DNA of 14,598 nt from Smittium mucronatum (lineage: Eukaryota > Kickxellomycota > Harpellomycetes > Harpellales > Legeriomycetaceae): NCBI GenBank assembly GCA_001953115.1, contig LSSL01001607.1, forward strand, positions 1 through 14,598, read 5' to 3'. The position numbers and the translations under genes were made by a program. The notes under the pieces were generated by a model. The model saw only the letters and a list, made by a program, of their open reading frames with translations. It was not told where the DNA came from and ran no database searches. Shown in pieces: positions 1 through 8,405 of this stretch; position 1 is the stretch's first letter, and each line of letters starts with the position of its first letter.

Positions 1-85
1 CACTAAGCCCCAAGATCTCGCCAGTCTCCTCATTTACTTGCCCGTAAGTCTATTTTTTTCCCCTTCTGTTCCTTATCCCCCCTTC

Positions 86-148
<63 letters not shown>

Positions 149-263
149 TTTCTCTTTTTTCTTTTACTAGACCTTAATGTTCTCTTATTGTATCCTGGTG
201 GCTACTATCAGCCGCGCCTTCTGCAAATCTAGCCTGCATAAACCTAAAAGAACCCGATCTTGA
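1..263 (+). CDS. Possible 3' end of a plus-strand gene (partial, two exons)
   Basis: The first 43 bases are open in the frame starting at base 2 and end at a perfect donor, GTAAGT at 44-49. A strong acceptor (pyrimidine-rich, ending TTTTACTAG) closes at 170. Joining 2-43 to 171-263 keeps the frame for 14 plus 30 codons and ends at TGA 261-263. The encoded C-terminus holds a hydrophobic stretch (around LLIYLPTLMFSYCILVATI) followed by a basic tail, which could be a membrane segment. The intron would be 127 nt, within the 72-193 nt range of the introns in the neighbouring gene, and would contain the CCCATA array. Joining in another phase (C at 43 with AC at 171) also stays open, to a TAG at 230-232, so frame and product are uncertain. 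The rest of the gene lies outside the window. I do not recognise the product. Confidence 0.3.
86..148. repeat. CCCATA hexanucleotide array, 10.5 copies
   Basis: A perfect 6-nt tandem repeat fills 63 bases with no interruption. On the minus strand it reads TATGGG, giving a GGG run every six bases and so potential for G-quadruplex formation. It lies inside the proposed intron 44-170. It differs from the usual TTAGGG telomere unit and sits beside apparently single-copy gene sequence, so I call it an interstitial microsatellite. Confidence 0.95.
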
Positions 264-323
264 TCCTCCCCCTTTTCCTCTCCTTCCCCTTCCCCTTCCC
301 TTTCTTTTCTTTTCTTTTCTTTC
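264..323. repeat. Pure pyrimidine tract, 60 nt, with CCCCTT and TTTCT repeats
   Basis: Every base from 264 to 323 on the plus strand is C or T. The first part is built from CCTTCC/CCCCTT units and the second from TTTCT pentamers. It begins directly after the TGA of the proposed plus-strand exon, so it may lie in that gene's 3' untranslated region. It is a simple repeat with no coding signal. Confidence 0.9.
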
Positions 324-361
324 ACCATGAAAATTACTCTGTACTTTTTTTCATCCCTCAT

Positions 362-410
362 TATATATATAATATAATATAATATAAAATAAAATAAAAT
401 AAAATAAAAA
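362..410. repeat. AT microsatellite: TA, AATAT and AAAAT units
   Basis: A TA run passes into AATAT pentamers and then AAAAT pentamers. It lies between the proposed plus-strand gene end (263) and the DIS3 stop codon (508), which converge here. AATAAA occurs on the plus strand inside the AAAAT part and could serve as a polyadenylation signal for the plus-strand gene, though in a repeat this is weak evidence. Confidence 0.85.
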
Positions 411-507
411 TTGTTTTTCGAAAATTCATCTAGTTCTACTCTAAACTCTTTTATATGTATATTCTTTTAATAAATTTCTTTGTGTTAATGCAATATGGGG
501 CTTAAAA

Positions 508-3500
508 TCATTGTTCCATAGTGTGTTCAGTTACTCCCAACTTCCTGAAACTCTCCAGAATCGAATACATCGACTCCCCATCACCCCCCTTGCTCCTGGC
601 CAATTTCCTGCCCCTCTTTTCTCCCAATATTCCCACTACCCTGTTTCCATCCGACAAAGCCCCGCTTATACTCTCAACCAATTCTCGATTCGATTCCGCA
701 CTCGCACCTCCCTTACTCCCACCTCCCGGTTTGGAAGTATCCCTACTGCCCTTACTTTTACCAGTGTCCCTTTTGCCCCCTCCACCACCACCACCACTCA
801 AAATCCCCGCTGTCTGGCTCGAATCCCTTTCCGTCTCAGCCTTCAATACCAGCGAAAAGTACATTTGCGGTGGTCTATATTCAGATTCCCGCATGTTGAT
901 TACTACCCGAACTTTGTCAAAGATCCGTATCTGCAGTATCCGCTTTTTATCCAATTCTGTTTTTTCATTCAAGGGTCCCTTATCCCCACCACCCCCATCG
1001 CTCCCGCTCCCGCTCCGACCCGCACCCGAGTTTTCCAAAGCCCGGCTCTTCTTCATATACTTGCCGCAAAACTCGCTCCATACCTTCTCGTACTCTTGCT
1101 TTGACACCACCCTGGAACTATGTTTTTCATTTGTTGATAATTTGACTTTTGACTCACTAAACTCTCCCTTTTCAACGTTTGGAAACTTGATTTTTACTCC
1201 AGAATTATCTACCCCTTCAATCCGGCACCCCGGAATAAACGCAAAACAGTCAACGTCTCTTCCACTAATAGATGATAGCGGAACTAGAATGCTTTTACTG
1301 TTAGTGTCCACAAAACTCTCCGTATCCTCACTCAGTTGCGTCCTAAAATGAATGTTCCCCGATAGTCCCAACTCTGGTATGTTCGCCAGTAAACTGTTCG
1401 TATAAACTCCCGTTATAACTGCGTCCCTCGAAATCAAATTCCCTTCCCCTAAACTCCTCATCATATCCAGCACATATTTGGTTTGGAAAACTAGTGTTGA
1501 TTGTCGGGATACTATTTTGGAATTCCTATTCACAAAGTTCACGTGTTCAGCTATCTTTGATACCTCATCTGTACTATACAGAACCGAATTGGTATTAACA
1601 CCACCAGTACTGTCCAAGCTTTTTTGGTTGGTTACAGTGACTTCTAATGATTTTTTCTCGAATTCTTGGTTCAAAGTTTCTAAAAGTTGTCGATGGACAA
1701 TAATATCCGAGTACCTCCTAATCGGTGACTATATTCAATTGTAAAAATTTTAAATTCCTGTATTTTAAACGAATAACTTCATAAAAGTTACTAGAAATAT
1801 TTACCGTGAAATGAGTATAAATGTCTACGGCAAGACCATAATGGCTGAAATCAGGAGGTGTCGAAGTAACGTTTCCAGATGCTATATAACTTGCCTCGTT
1901 CAAGCACAAAACCGTAATGCTTTTTATAAGAAATATATCAAATTTATCCCTCTTTTTTATTTGCTTTTCAATATTTTTTAAAGAGTGTGATAACGTCAAA
2001 TTCGATGTAGTGTCAATGTGGTAGCCCTATAAGTATTATTTTATGAAAGTTAAATATACTTTTTCGAAAAAAAAAAAATTTCCTTTCGACAATATGTACA
2101 ACCACAATAAATAAAAAAGAAACCCTCCCTCCACAAACCTTTAAGGACGCCACTTTTTTCAGCAACCCAAATTTTTCCTGCATTGAAGGGGTGTGTATTC
2201 GAAGTAATGCTGATTTCGAAAAGTATTTATGAATCTTTTCTGCAACCGCACAATTAGCCATCACCATGGCCTCTTCAATCATTCCGTGAATTTCAAGTTT
2301 TTGTTTGGGTTTCATACTTTTCACATTTTTTTGTTTGTCCATCACAAATTTAATTTCTGAACTTTCCAACTCCAAGGCTCCTCTTTTAAACCTCCTATCT
2401 CTAATTGTCTTCATCGCTTTTGCGAACTCACATATACGAGGTCTTAACAGTTTATCCAGGGACTTGTCTAAATAAAATAGAATTTGATTAATTAGTATAT
2501 CATCCAAAATAGTATTTAATCAGATTCCATGATATCTACAAGGAAAATATTTTAAATGAATTTTATAATTACCCAATTTAAACTCATCACCAATCTCGCC
2601 GCTAGGAAACAAACCAGATCCATTCAAAATGTATTGTGCAGATTCATATGACATTTCTGATACCGATTTGATAAGAGTTCTTCCAAACCAAACCGACAAA
2701 ACGTTGTAAGATTCGTCAAGCTTCCAAATGACTGATACTAAAATTAATTTTAAATAATAATAAAATCTAGATTATGGAAACATACTATTAAAAACAAAAA
2801 GATAAATACCTGCATAACGAGGAGAGCCTGATCTCAAAGAACATATATTCTCACTAAGAATTTCAGGCACCATATTGAATCTTCTATCCGCCAAATATAT
2901 TGTATTTCCCCTTTTTCTAGCTTCTAAATCAGACGCGCTTTCTGGAAGAATGAAATAAGAGGCATCTGCAATGTGTACACCGAGTTCATATTCTAAATTG
3001 CGTGACCCACTAGGTTTTAGTGTTTCAAAAGATATAGCATCATCAATATCCAAACTTCCAATGGGATCAATACTAAATACGACTTTATTTCTAATATCCA
3101 ATCGTCCTTCATCATTGAGACTGGGTTTCCACGGATTAGATTTTGTATCGACTGGCATTTCATTCATTACATTTTGGGAAAATGACAAATCTGATATAGA
3201 GGGTGCTATCTTATATTCAATTAGTAAAGATTCGATTTCTGTTTCAACATCTCCAATTTTCCCTAAAAACGTAATTCAGAAGTGTTACTAGTCAAAAATC
3301 TATTGATATGGAATCGGTTTTTTTATTTTCGTCGAAAAAGATGTGAAAGATACCTAAACTCCTTATAAAATGACCCTGGGGGTATCTACTGTCAATAGGC
3401 CTGTGTTTATAAAAAAAAAAAAGATAATAATTAAAGAAATTTTTGGGGGTTTTTTACTAAAAGCATTATAAATTAAAATATTAAATGCAACATTACCAAC

Positions 3501-5758
3501 AATCTATTGCCACTTCAATGCGACAATTAACAATTTCCGATACATTTGAATGATAAATTCTGATTTTAGGGATATTTATATCCATTGGGACAGCAAGATG
3601 ATGTGAGTCCTAAAGAAAAAGGTGTTTTTTTTAAAATATATTTTAGGAACCAAAAAAATGTGCATTAATATTTATCCTAAAAATTAAACTGAAATCTCAT
3701 AGAGGAGTAAAATTATCTTACAGTTAGGTCGTCTAATTGAACTGTTGCTACATAAGGTCTCCAATCTCTTTTGATTATACCAACAACTTTGCCATAAATA
3801 ATTCTCTCTTTTTCAGATTTTTGATGCAAATCGTTAATAGAATCAATGATTTGATCTCCATCTTATATTAATATCAAATCAAAGTGTGTTAATAAAAAAA
3901 ATATCTGTTAAAAGAATTAAAAGGAAAGAAAATGAAATACCATCCAAATCATTTTGATCTGTTTCTCCAGTAAGATTGTCTTCAAGAAAATCTAGCTTTT
4001 GAGATTCTTGAATTGATTCAGTAACTTGCAGGAGCTCTTTGTCATTTTCTGCAAAAATCTTTACAGCAACTGTATCACCCTGTACTGTTATAATATGGAT
4101 AAATATAGTACAGTATTTAAGAATTAGAAGGTCAAAAAATTGGAAATTATGTTGTATTTTGACGTCATGTAATGTACATACCAGCTCTGTTGAGAAATAT
4201 TTCCCCGATAATAAGAATGTTGGGGTTCCCGGAAGCTGATCTGTCAATTATTGCAGACTTTTGTCCTGAATCATGATTTTGAGTAAATTTTTTTATTATT
4301 CCTTGCACTAAAGTTTTAGATCTCAGCCCATCTTCGATTTGATGTAAAGGGTAGTGCTAATGATGAAGCAAGAAAAAATGAAATCAAAGCAGTTGTTACG
4401 AATAATATATCAACCGTTTAAAATGCAAACCTCATTAAAGTTTGATTCGCTCTTTAAAATTAATTTTCTTTCTAAATATTCTTGGATAGACTGCTTAGTA
4501 ATGTCCATATCAGCTTCCTCGGTTAATTTTTGGATTTCTTTGAACTCGGGAAACCGTTCAGGGAAATTATTTTTAATAAATGATGCAAAATCTAGATAAT
4601 TTAAAGATCCATCAAGGGTATTTTTATGGTAGCACTTGTCATCCTTATAATTTTCCTGGATATTTATACAATTAAAGTTTGGATTAATAATTAGGTTTCC
4701 ATATAGTGATAAATATAGAATGTATGATTAAATAAAAAACTTGGTAATAAAACTGATTTAGTGATACTCGTTAAATTTGACGTTAAATGATCGCAGGAGA
4801 ATTTAGAATTACAATAAAATTTTTTAGTAAGTGGAAGATTTAAATTACCCAATTCACGAGGACTGACACGTTTTTAGACTTTCCAAAATGTGAATAGTAC
4901 CAGAGTGCGAGTTTATGAATCTCTGATAATGATAATAATTTTTTGAAAATAAGAAGTGAGAAAGAGATTTGATTATTTTTGAAAAGAAAAATCGAACCTT
5001 TTTTATAAAAATCTATATCAGTTTCATTGGCTTCTCGATTAACAACTGTCTGCAAAAAAAATGTGTTGCTAAATAAAGCAAACTTTCTTTCAGGATTTTC
5101 TACGAATGACAAAAGTTTTCTCATTGATCGAGGTCTATTTCTGACATCAAGCTAAGAAAGCGGTATTGGGAAATCAGAAATGATATGTTCAATCTGTAAA
5201 AAATCGATAGAAATGAAATGATTTAATTTGAATTACAGCATTAAATATTGTTTGGGGCACTATGATATTTTTTAGTTCGGGCCATTCAAGGGCAGCAATA
5301 TACCTGCTAGCCACCTATTGTTATTTTAAAAAGAAGAATCTCAATTATTTTAATCTGTAAACATTTGAGGAGGATGAGCAGACTATACGAAAAAAATTAG
5401 GAGGGGGGGGGGGTAATCGAATAGGTGGTTAAGCTATTACATCTAAACCGAGTATTAATATCTGATCTCCATTATAAGAATAATCAATAAAACCTAACCG
5501 GGAATCATAATTCCTACAGTTTGTGCAATGGGATATCTTACAACTTATGTCATTCCTATAATAAACTTTTCATTGAGAGCTTCTTTTAAATCAAGGAAAA
5601 CAGCGAAAAAAAAAATATTGTAATAATTCTTGTGAAGCAAAACATTGTAAAAAAAATTCACCTTGTTTAACAGATTTGCTGGAGCCAATCTTTTTATTTT
5701 TTCTAAAGTTGATGGTATCGGATACACCAAGTTGACCAGCAAAATGTACATCCTCCAT
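508..5758 (-). CDS. DIS3: DIS3/Rrp44-type exosome ribonuclease, 16 exons, 1253 aa
   Basis: Catalytic subunit of the RNA exosome, a 3'-5' exoribonuclease with a PIN endonuclease domain. Exons from the 5' end: 5758-5662, 5565-5441, 5314-5237, 5151-4998, 4922-4849, 4655-4431, 4356-4182, 4084-3941, 3861-3722, 3609-3497, 3400-3354, 3262-2810, 2737-2573, 2467-2139, 2026-1805, 1728-508. All 15 introns are GT-AG and every phase closes. Residues: CR3 motif C41-x4-C46-x2-C49; PIN about 70-200; cold-shock domains about 252-440 (LNRAVQGD at 306-313, [14 protein letters not shown] at 381-394); RNB about 500-865 with D523, D529, D531, D532 in [12 protein letters not shown] and YTHFTSPIRRY spanning the last splice; S1 from 947. 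TAA directly precedes the ATG in frame. Odd points: yeast Rrp44 is about 1000 aa, whereas here the S1 domain carries an insert of about 135 aa (976-1110) and a Gly/Lys/Ser-rich tail, and the PIN site looks altered. CR3 and PIN favour DIS3 over DIS3L2. The least certain exons are 1-5. Confidence 0.94.
5403..5413. repeat. G11 homopolymer in DIS3 intron 2
   Basis: Eleven consecutive G on the plus strand (C11 in the DIS3 sense strand) sit inside the 126-nt second intron (5315-5440). This is unusual in such AT-rich DNA. An equal C11 run occurs at 8415-8425. Confidence 0.9.
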
Positions 5759-6049
5759 TTATGATACTTGGAGGTTGGATATTTGAGTAAGAGTGGAGCT
5801 AAAAAAACGATTGAAAATGAGGTATTGAACGAAATTTTAGTTGGACGAGTATTTTTGCAGTTTGAAATGTTTATTTTCAAAAAATAAACTAAAAAGTGCT
5901 TAAAGTTAAGTTAAATTTGATAAAAGGCAGAAAGGCTGAAAAAGTGAAATAAACTCCAAATACATTCGCTGGTTGGAGAATAAAAAACAGATGAGTCTGA
6001 TTTTTTATTGGCTCTAACTGAATCTGTTCCAACGAATGGATCGGAAGAT
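5759..6049. other. Intergenic spacer between aquaglyceroporin stop and DIS3 start
   Basis: These 291 bases must hold the aquaglyceroporin 3' untranslated region and the DIS3 promoter, as both genes run on the minus strand. I see no TATA-like box close to the DIS3 start. The open frames that cross it are short, AT-rich and unrelated to known proteins. Confidence 0.6.
6004..6009 (-). promoter_or_regulatory. Candidate polyadenylation signal AATAAA for the aquaglyceroporin
   Basis: The minus strand reads CCAATAAAAAATC here, with an exact AATAAA about 40 nt past the aquaglyceroporin TAA. Position and hexamer fit a polyadenylation signal, but A-rich hexamers are common by chance in this DNA. Confidence 0.35.
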
Positions 6050-6910
6050 TTAATCTCTGTTTGGAATAATGAAGAATTCGAATAGAGTGATACCGATGAT
6101 GGCGCCGACTATAGGTGCGACTATAGGAATCCAAAAATAGTAGTTTGATGCCTTAAATGTTTCGGTTCCCCAACCTGCAATCAAGGTAAAAACCCTTGGA
6201 CCCAGATCACGAGCAGGGTTAAGGGCAAAGCCAGTGTTAATACCGGCGCAAATACTAAGGGTTAACAAAGTTAGGCCTACGGCAACGGGTTCAAACCCCT
6301 TGGCTGGAGTCAATCTTTTATCAAAGAAACTCTGGACAAGCATGGCAAGGAGGCATGTCAAAACCATTTCAGCGAGGAAACTGTCCCAAGTAGAATTCAA
6401 TGGGTTTGGGTATGTTGAGAATATCCCAGCGGTTCCGTATTGTCCACCCACGAGTTTCGCCCCAAATTCGGGCTGGTTTATTTGCGCACGGAATACTCCG
6501 TACGTGAGCGCGGCACCTGTGAATGCACCCAAGAGTTGGGAAATGATATAGCCTGGAACGTATGACAGAGGAAATCTGCCGTATAAAGCGCTTGCGATTG
6601 TCATTGCCGGGTTCAGGTGACCCCCTGAAACTCCCATGGATAAATACAGCGCCAGCATCAGCCCAAATCCCCAGCCTATGGGAATGATAACCCATTTAGC
6701 AGCTTCAAATGCAGGGTTGAAAGTTACTGTTGCTATTACGGTGTTCCCGAAAAACAAAAATACTGCAGTTCCAAAAAACTCGGCAAAATACTTTCTCATT
6801 GCATATCTGAGTCTGTACATTCCGAACATTCTCATATTAGCTTCAAACATGGCTTGGGATGTCCCTTCATAGTTTATCCCAGTGTCTGTTTTTGGCAAAT
6901 CGGAAGGCAT
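6050..6910 (-). CDS. Aquaglyceroporin (MIP family), 286 aa, intronless
   Basis: Plasma-membrane channel for glycerol and other small solutes plus water. The single frame runs from ATG 6910 to TAA 6050 and gives 286 aa, normal for the family. Visible signatures are GVSGGHLNPAMT with NPA at 100-102 in the first half-helix and TGFALNPARDLGPR with NPA at 231-233 in the second. Asp235 after Arg234 is the mark of the glycerol-conducting branch. Trp80 and Phe228 align with the aromatic residues of the E. coli GlpF selectivity filter, and Glu44 and Glu181 match the buried glutamates that begin each repeat. Six hydrophobic segments are visible. The N-terminus before the first helix is only about 40 residues, so the long Fps1-type regulatory extension is absent. 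GC is about 50% (30 of 60 at 6241-6300, 32 of 60 at 6601-6660), well above DIS3 exons sampled at about 37%. It lies in tandem with DIS3, 291 bp upstream of its start, with no functional link evident. Confidence 0.96.
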   Translation of the reverse strand: MPSDLPKTDTGINYEGTSQAMFEANMRMFGMYRLRYAMRKYFAEFFGTAVFLFFGNTVIATVTFNPAFEAAKWVIIPIGWGFGLMLALYLSMGVSGGHLNPAMTIASALYGRFPLSYVPGYIISQLLGAFTGAALTYGVFRAQINQPEFGAKLVGGQYGTAGIFSTYPNPLNSTWDSFLAEMVLTCLLAMLVQSFFDKRLTPAKGFEPVAVGLTLLTLSICAGINTGFALNPARDLGPRVFTLIAGWGTETFKASNYYFWIPIVAPIVGAIIGITLFEFFIIPNRD

Positions 6911-7080
6911 TTTCGAAAATTCTCTCGTTTTTTATCTACGGTTAAGAGTTTTGCTGTTTATTTTTCTGCCTTTCTAAAGAATATTTTGGTTTAACGGTTC
7001 AGAATAATCAGAGTTAAAAGAAATTGGAGATTTTTTAAGTAATAGAATTTGACTTTTTTTCTAAAAGGCGAAAAAATTGT

Positions 7081-7109
7081 ATTCAAGCTTAGATATTTCT
7101 AAGCTGAAT
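7081..7109. promoter_or_regulatory. Imperfect inverted repeat upstream of the aquaglyceroporin
   Basis: Left arm ATTCAAGCTTAGA (7081-7093) and right arm TCTAAGCTGAAT (7098-7109) pair over 12 bases with one bulged A around a TATT loop. It lies about 170 nt upstream of the aquaglyceroporin ATG and would fall in the 5' leader if the TATA box at 7174-7181 is used. It could be a protein-binding palindrome or a leader hairpin. The function is unknown. Confidence 0.45.
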
Positions 7110-7173
7110 TCGGCTTTATTTACTGTCCTACGCTAGTGACCTACTTATTCTTGATTCAACATATTTGCCTCCG

Positions 7174-7181
7174 TATTTATA
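7174..7181 (-). promoter_or_regulatory. Candidate TATA box TATAAATA for the aquaglyceroporin
   Basis: The minus strand reads TATAAATA, an exact TATA-box consensus, 264 nt upstream of the ATG at 6910. Transcription would start near 7145-7150, giving a leader of about 240 nt. TATA-like octamers are frequent in AT-rich DNA, so position is the only support. Confidence 0.3.
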
Positions 7182-7489
7182 CAAAAGAAATTGTGGTCAA
7201 AAGATAGCGTATGGAAGGATACATGTGTAAAAAATACGCAAACATATTTTAATAATCTATCTTCAAATCCATAGAAACATCATCAAAACACTCAATTTAC
7301 ACGAAGGTACCAAATCTAGTCCCTTATGAGATCGAAAAAGAGTTAATAAATAAACATGAACTCTTATATTATTAGCAAATTTCAACCTGAGTCCATTTTG
7401 AGGCTTTTTTCTACGCGCCTCAATTGGTCTAATACTTTCTGCAATTTTGAGCGTTTTCTATACTAAAAAAATTTTAAAAAAAAATTTAA

Positions 7490-7506
7490 CGTAAAACTAT
7501 TTTACG
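7490..7506. repeat. Perfect 7-bp inverted repeat CGTAAAA/TTTTACG
   Basis: CGTAAAA at 7490-7496 and TTTTACG at 7500-7506 are perfect reverse complements around a CTA loop, in AT-rich DNA. No gene context makes it a terminator. Confidence 0.5.
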
Positions 7507-8060
7507 CATCAGGCCTCTAATAAGAACAATCAAAAAGTGAAATTTCAAGATGTAATGCCGGAACCACTTTTTTTTTTTGATCTTTTGACCTGGATTTTTT
7601 TTTTTATTCCATTTTAATCTTTTGGTGAAGATGAATAGCTTAACTATTAAAGCCTTAAATATTACTTGTTACGATATATTTATATATAAAGCGCTATATT
7701 ATTGGAAGATAAATATATGTTATGTTATGGAATCACAAGATAATATTGTATCTAGATACTTATTTAAAAAGCCTGCTTACTAGAAATTAATGTAAATATA
7801 TCTTTATTAAAACCACACATGTATATTAATTCAAAACCTTATCCACGTTATATATATGTATTAACATCGACGTTTTGCCAAAAATCCGGTTTACAGCTAT
7901 AAGATTTGCAATTTACGGCTTAATATATCCACCTATTCACTCTAGAAAACTATAATTATCATATGTATACTTATTTCTTTAACCTTTTCAATGACTGGAT
8001 TTTGCTTAGTATCGAATTAGTTGGAACGAACAAAAAAACCCTTAATTCCTGCAGGCATTA

Positions 8061-8189
8061 ATGGAAATATCAACAAGCGGTGTAGATCTTAAAGTTCTAA
8101 CCAAAGCTGGATTTCAGCTCAACCAAATGCCAGATATCGGATATGTGCACTACAGTTCTTTGATCGATAGAATTTGGTTCGGAAAATAA
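8061..8189 (+). other. Short plus-strand open frame, 42 codons, coding-like composition
   Basis: The frame opens at ATG 8061 and ends at TAA 8187-8189, with an acceptor-like CCTGCAG just before at 8048-8054. The predicted peptide has balanced composition (for example GVDLKVLTKAGFQLNQMPDI), unlike the Lys/Asn/Phe/Ile-rich frames around it. It overlaps the first exon of the competing minus-strand model at 7382-8191. No family was recognised; it may be an exon, a gene relic or chance. Confidence 0.2.
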
Positions 8190-8405
8190 ACCTTTTGGGA
8201 TTTAGTGCGATGTTCCTAAAGCCCTTTCAATTTCGAAACTCTTTAATTATTATATATTTTACCGGGAAAATATACTTTTATAATTGAAAATCGATCCTTA
8301 AAATTAAAAATACAAAATAGCATTTATATAGTGAGAACTTTATTTTGAACTTCATAAACAAAAAAAAGCCACCAAAAACATGTAAGGCTACTTCTGATTT
8401 TTTTT

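Larger units (their letters stand above)
6911..7381. other. Upstream region of the aquaglyceroporin gene
   Basis: AT-rich region without a supportable gene. It contains the candidate TATA box and inverted repeat listed separately. A short open stretch at about 7274-7306 on the plus strand, bounded by AG and GT, could mimic an exon but is too short to support. Confidence 0.5.
7382..8191 (-). other. Candidate three-exon minus-strand gene fragment in GC-rich pockets
   Basis: Three islands richer in GC than their surroundings can be joined in phase on the minus strand: 8191-8102, 7896-7838 and 7462-7382, ending at TGA 7384-7382. Donors would be GTTAGA and GTTTTG; acceptors would be CTTATAG and a T-rich TTTTTTTAG. 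The joined frame gives about 75 aa, ending in a charged, helix-prone segment (KLQKVLDQLRRVEKSLKMD). Introns would be 205 and 375 nt, longer than those in DIS3. No upstream start exon was found and I recognise no family. The first island is also open on the plus strand (8061-8189, 42 codons from ATG), so the strand itself is undecided. The islands could equally be gene relics. Confidence 0.2.

Noticed and set aside
38..232. Plus-strand frame with a long Pro-Ile dipeptide run
   Set aside because: The run is only the translation of the CCCATA hexamer array, and the frame crosses a consensus GTAAGT donor and a strong acceptor.
521..1351. Plus-strand open frame of 276 codons and an overlapping one at 511-1104, antisense to DIS3
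   Set aside because: They lie opposite the last DIS3 exon, whose S1 homology is clear. Their Pro/Ser/Leu-rich composition is what GC-rich Gly/Ser/Lys codons give when read backwards.
508..5758. DIS3L2 as the identity of the minus-strand nuclease
   Set aside because: DIS3L2 lacks a PIN domain. Here a C-x4-C-x2-C CR3 motif and PIN homology precede the cold-shock and RNB domains, matching DIS3/Rrp44.
5889..6134. Minus-strand frame of 81 codons overlapping the aquaglyceroporin 3' end
   Set aside because: It is out of frame with the channel, shows no family signature and extends into AT-rich spacer.
6286..6298. B-box-like GGTTCAAACCC resembling a tRNA T arm
   Set aside because: It lies within the aquaglyceroporin coding sequence (GFEPVA region), and no other tRNA arms surround it.
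7829..8189. Resemblance of short plus-strand frames (for example IRFAIYGLIYPPIHSRKL) to the Mpv17/PMP22 membrane family
   Set aside because: Only scattered residues match, the frames are broken by stops without usable splice sites, and the minus strand is equally open in part.
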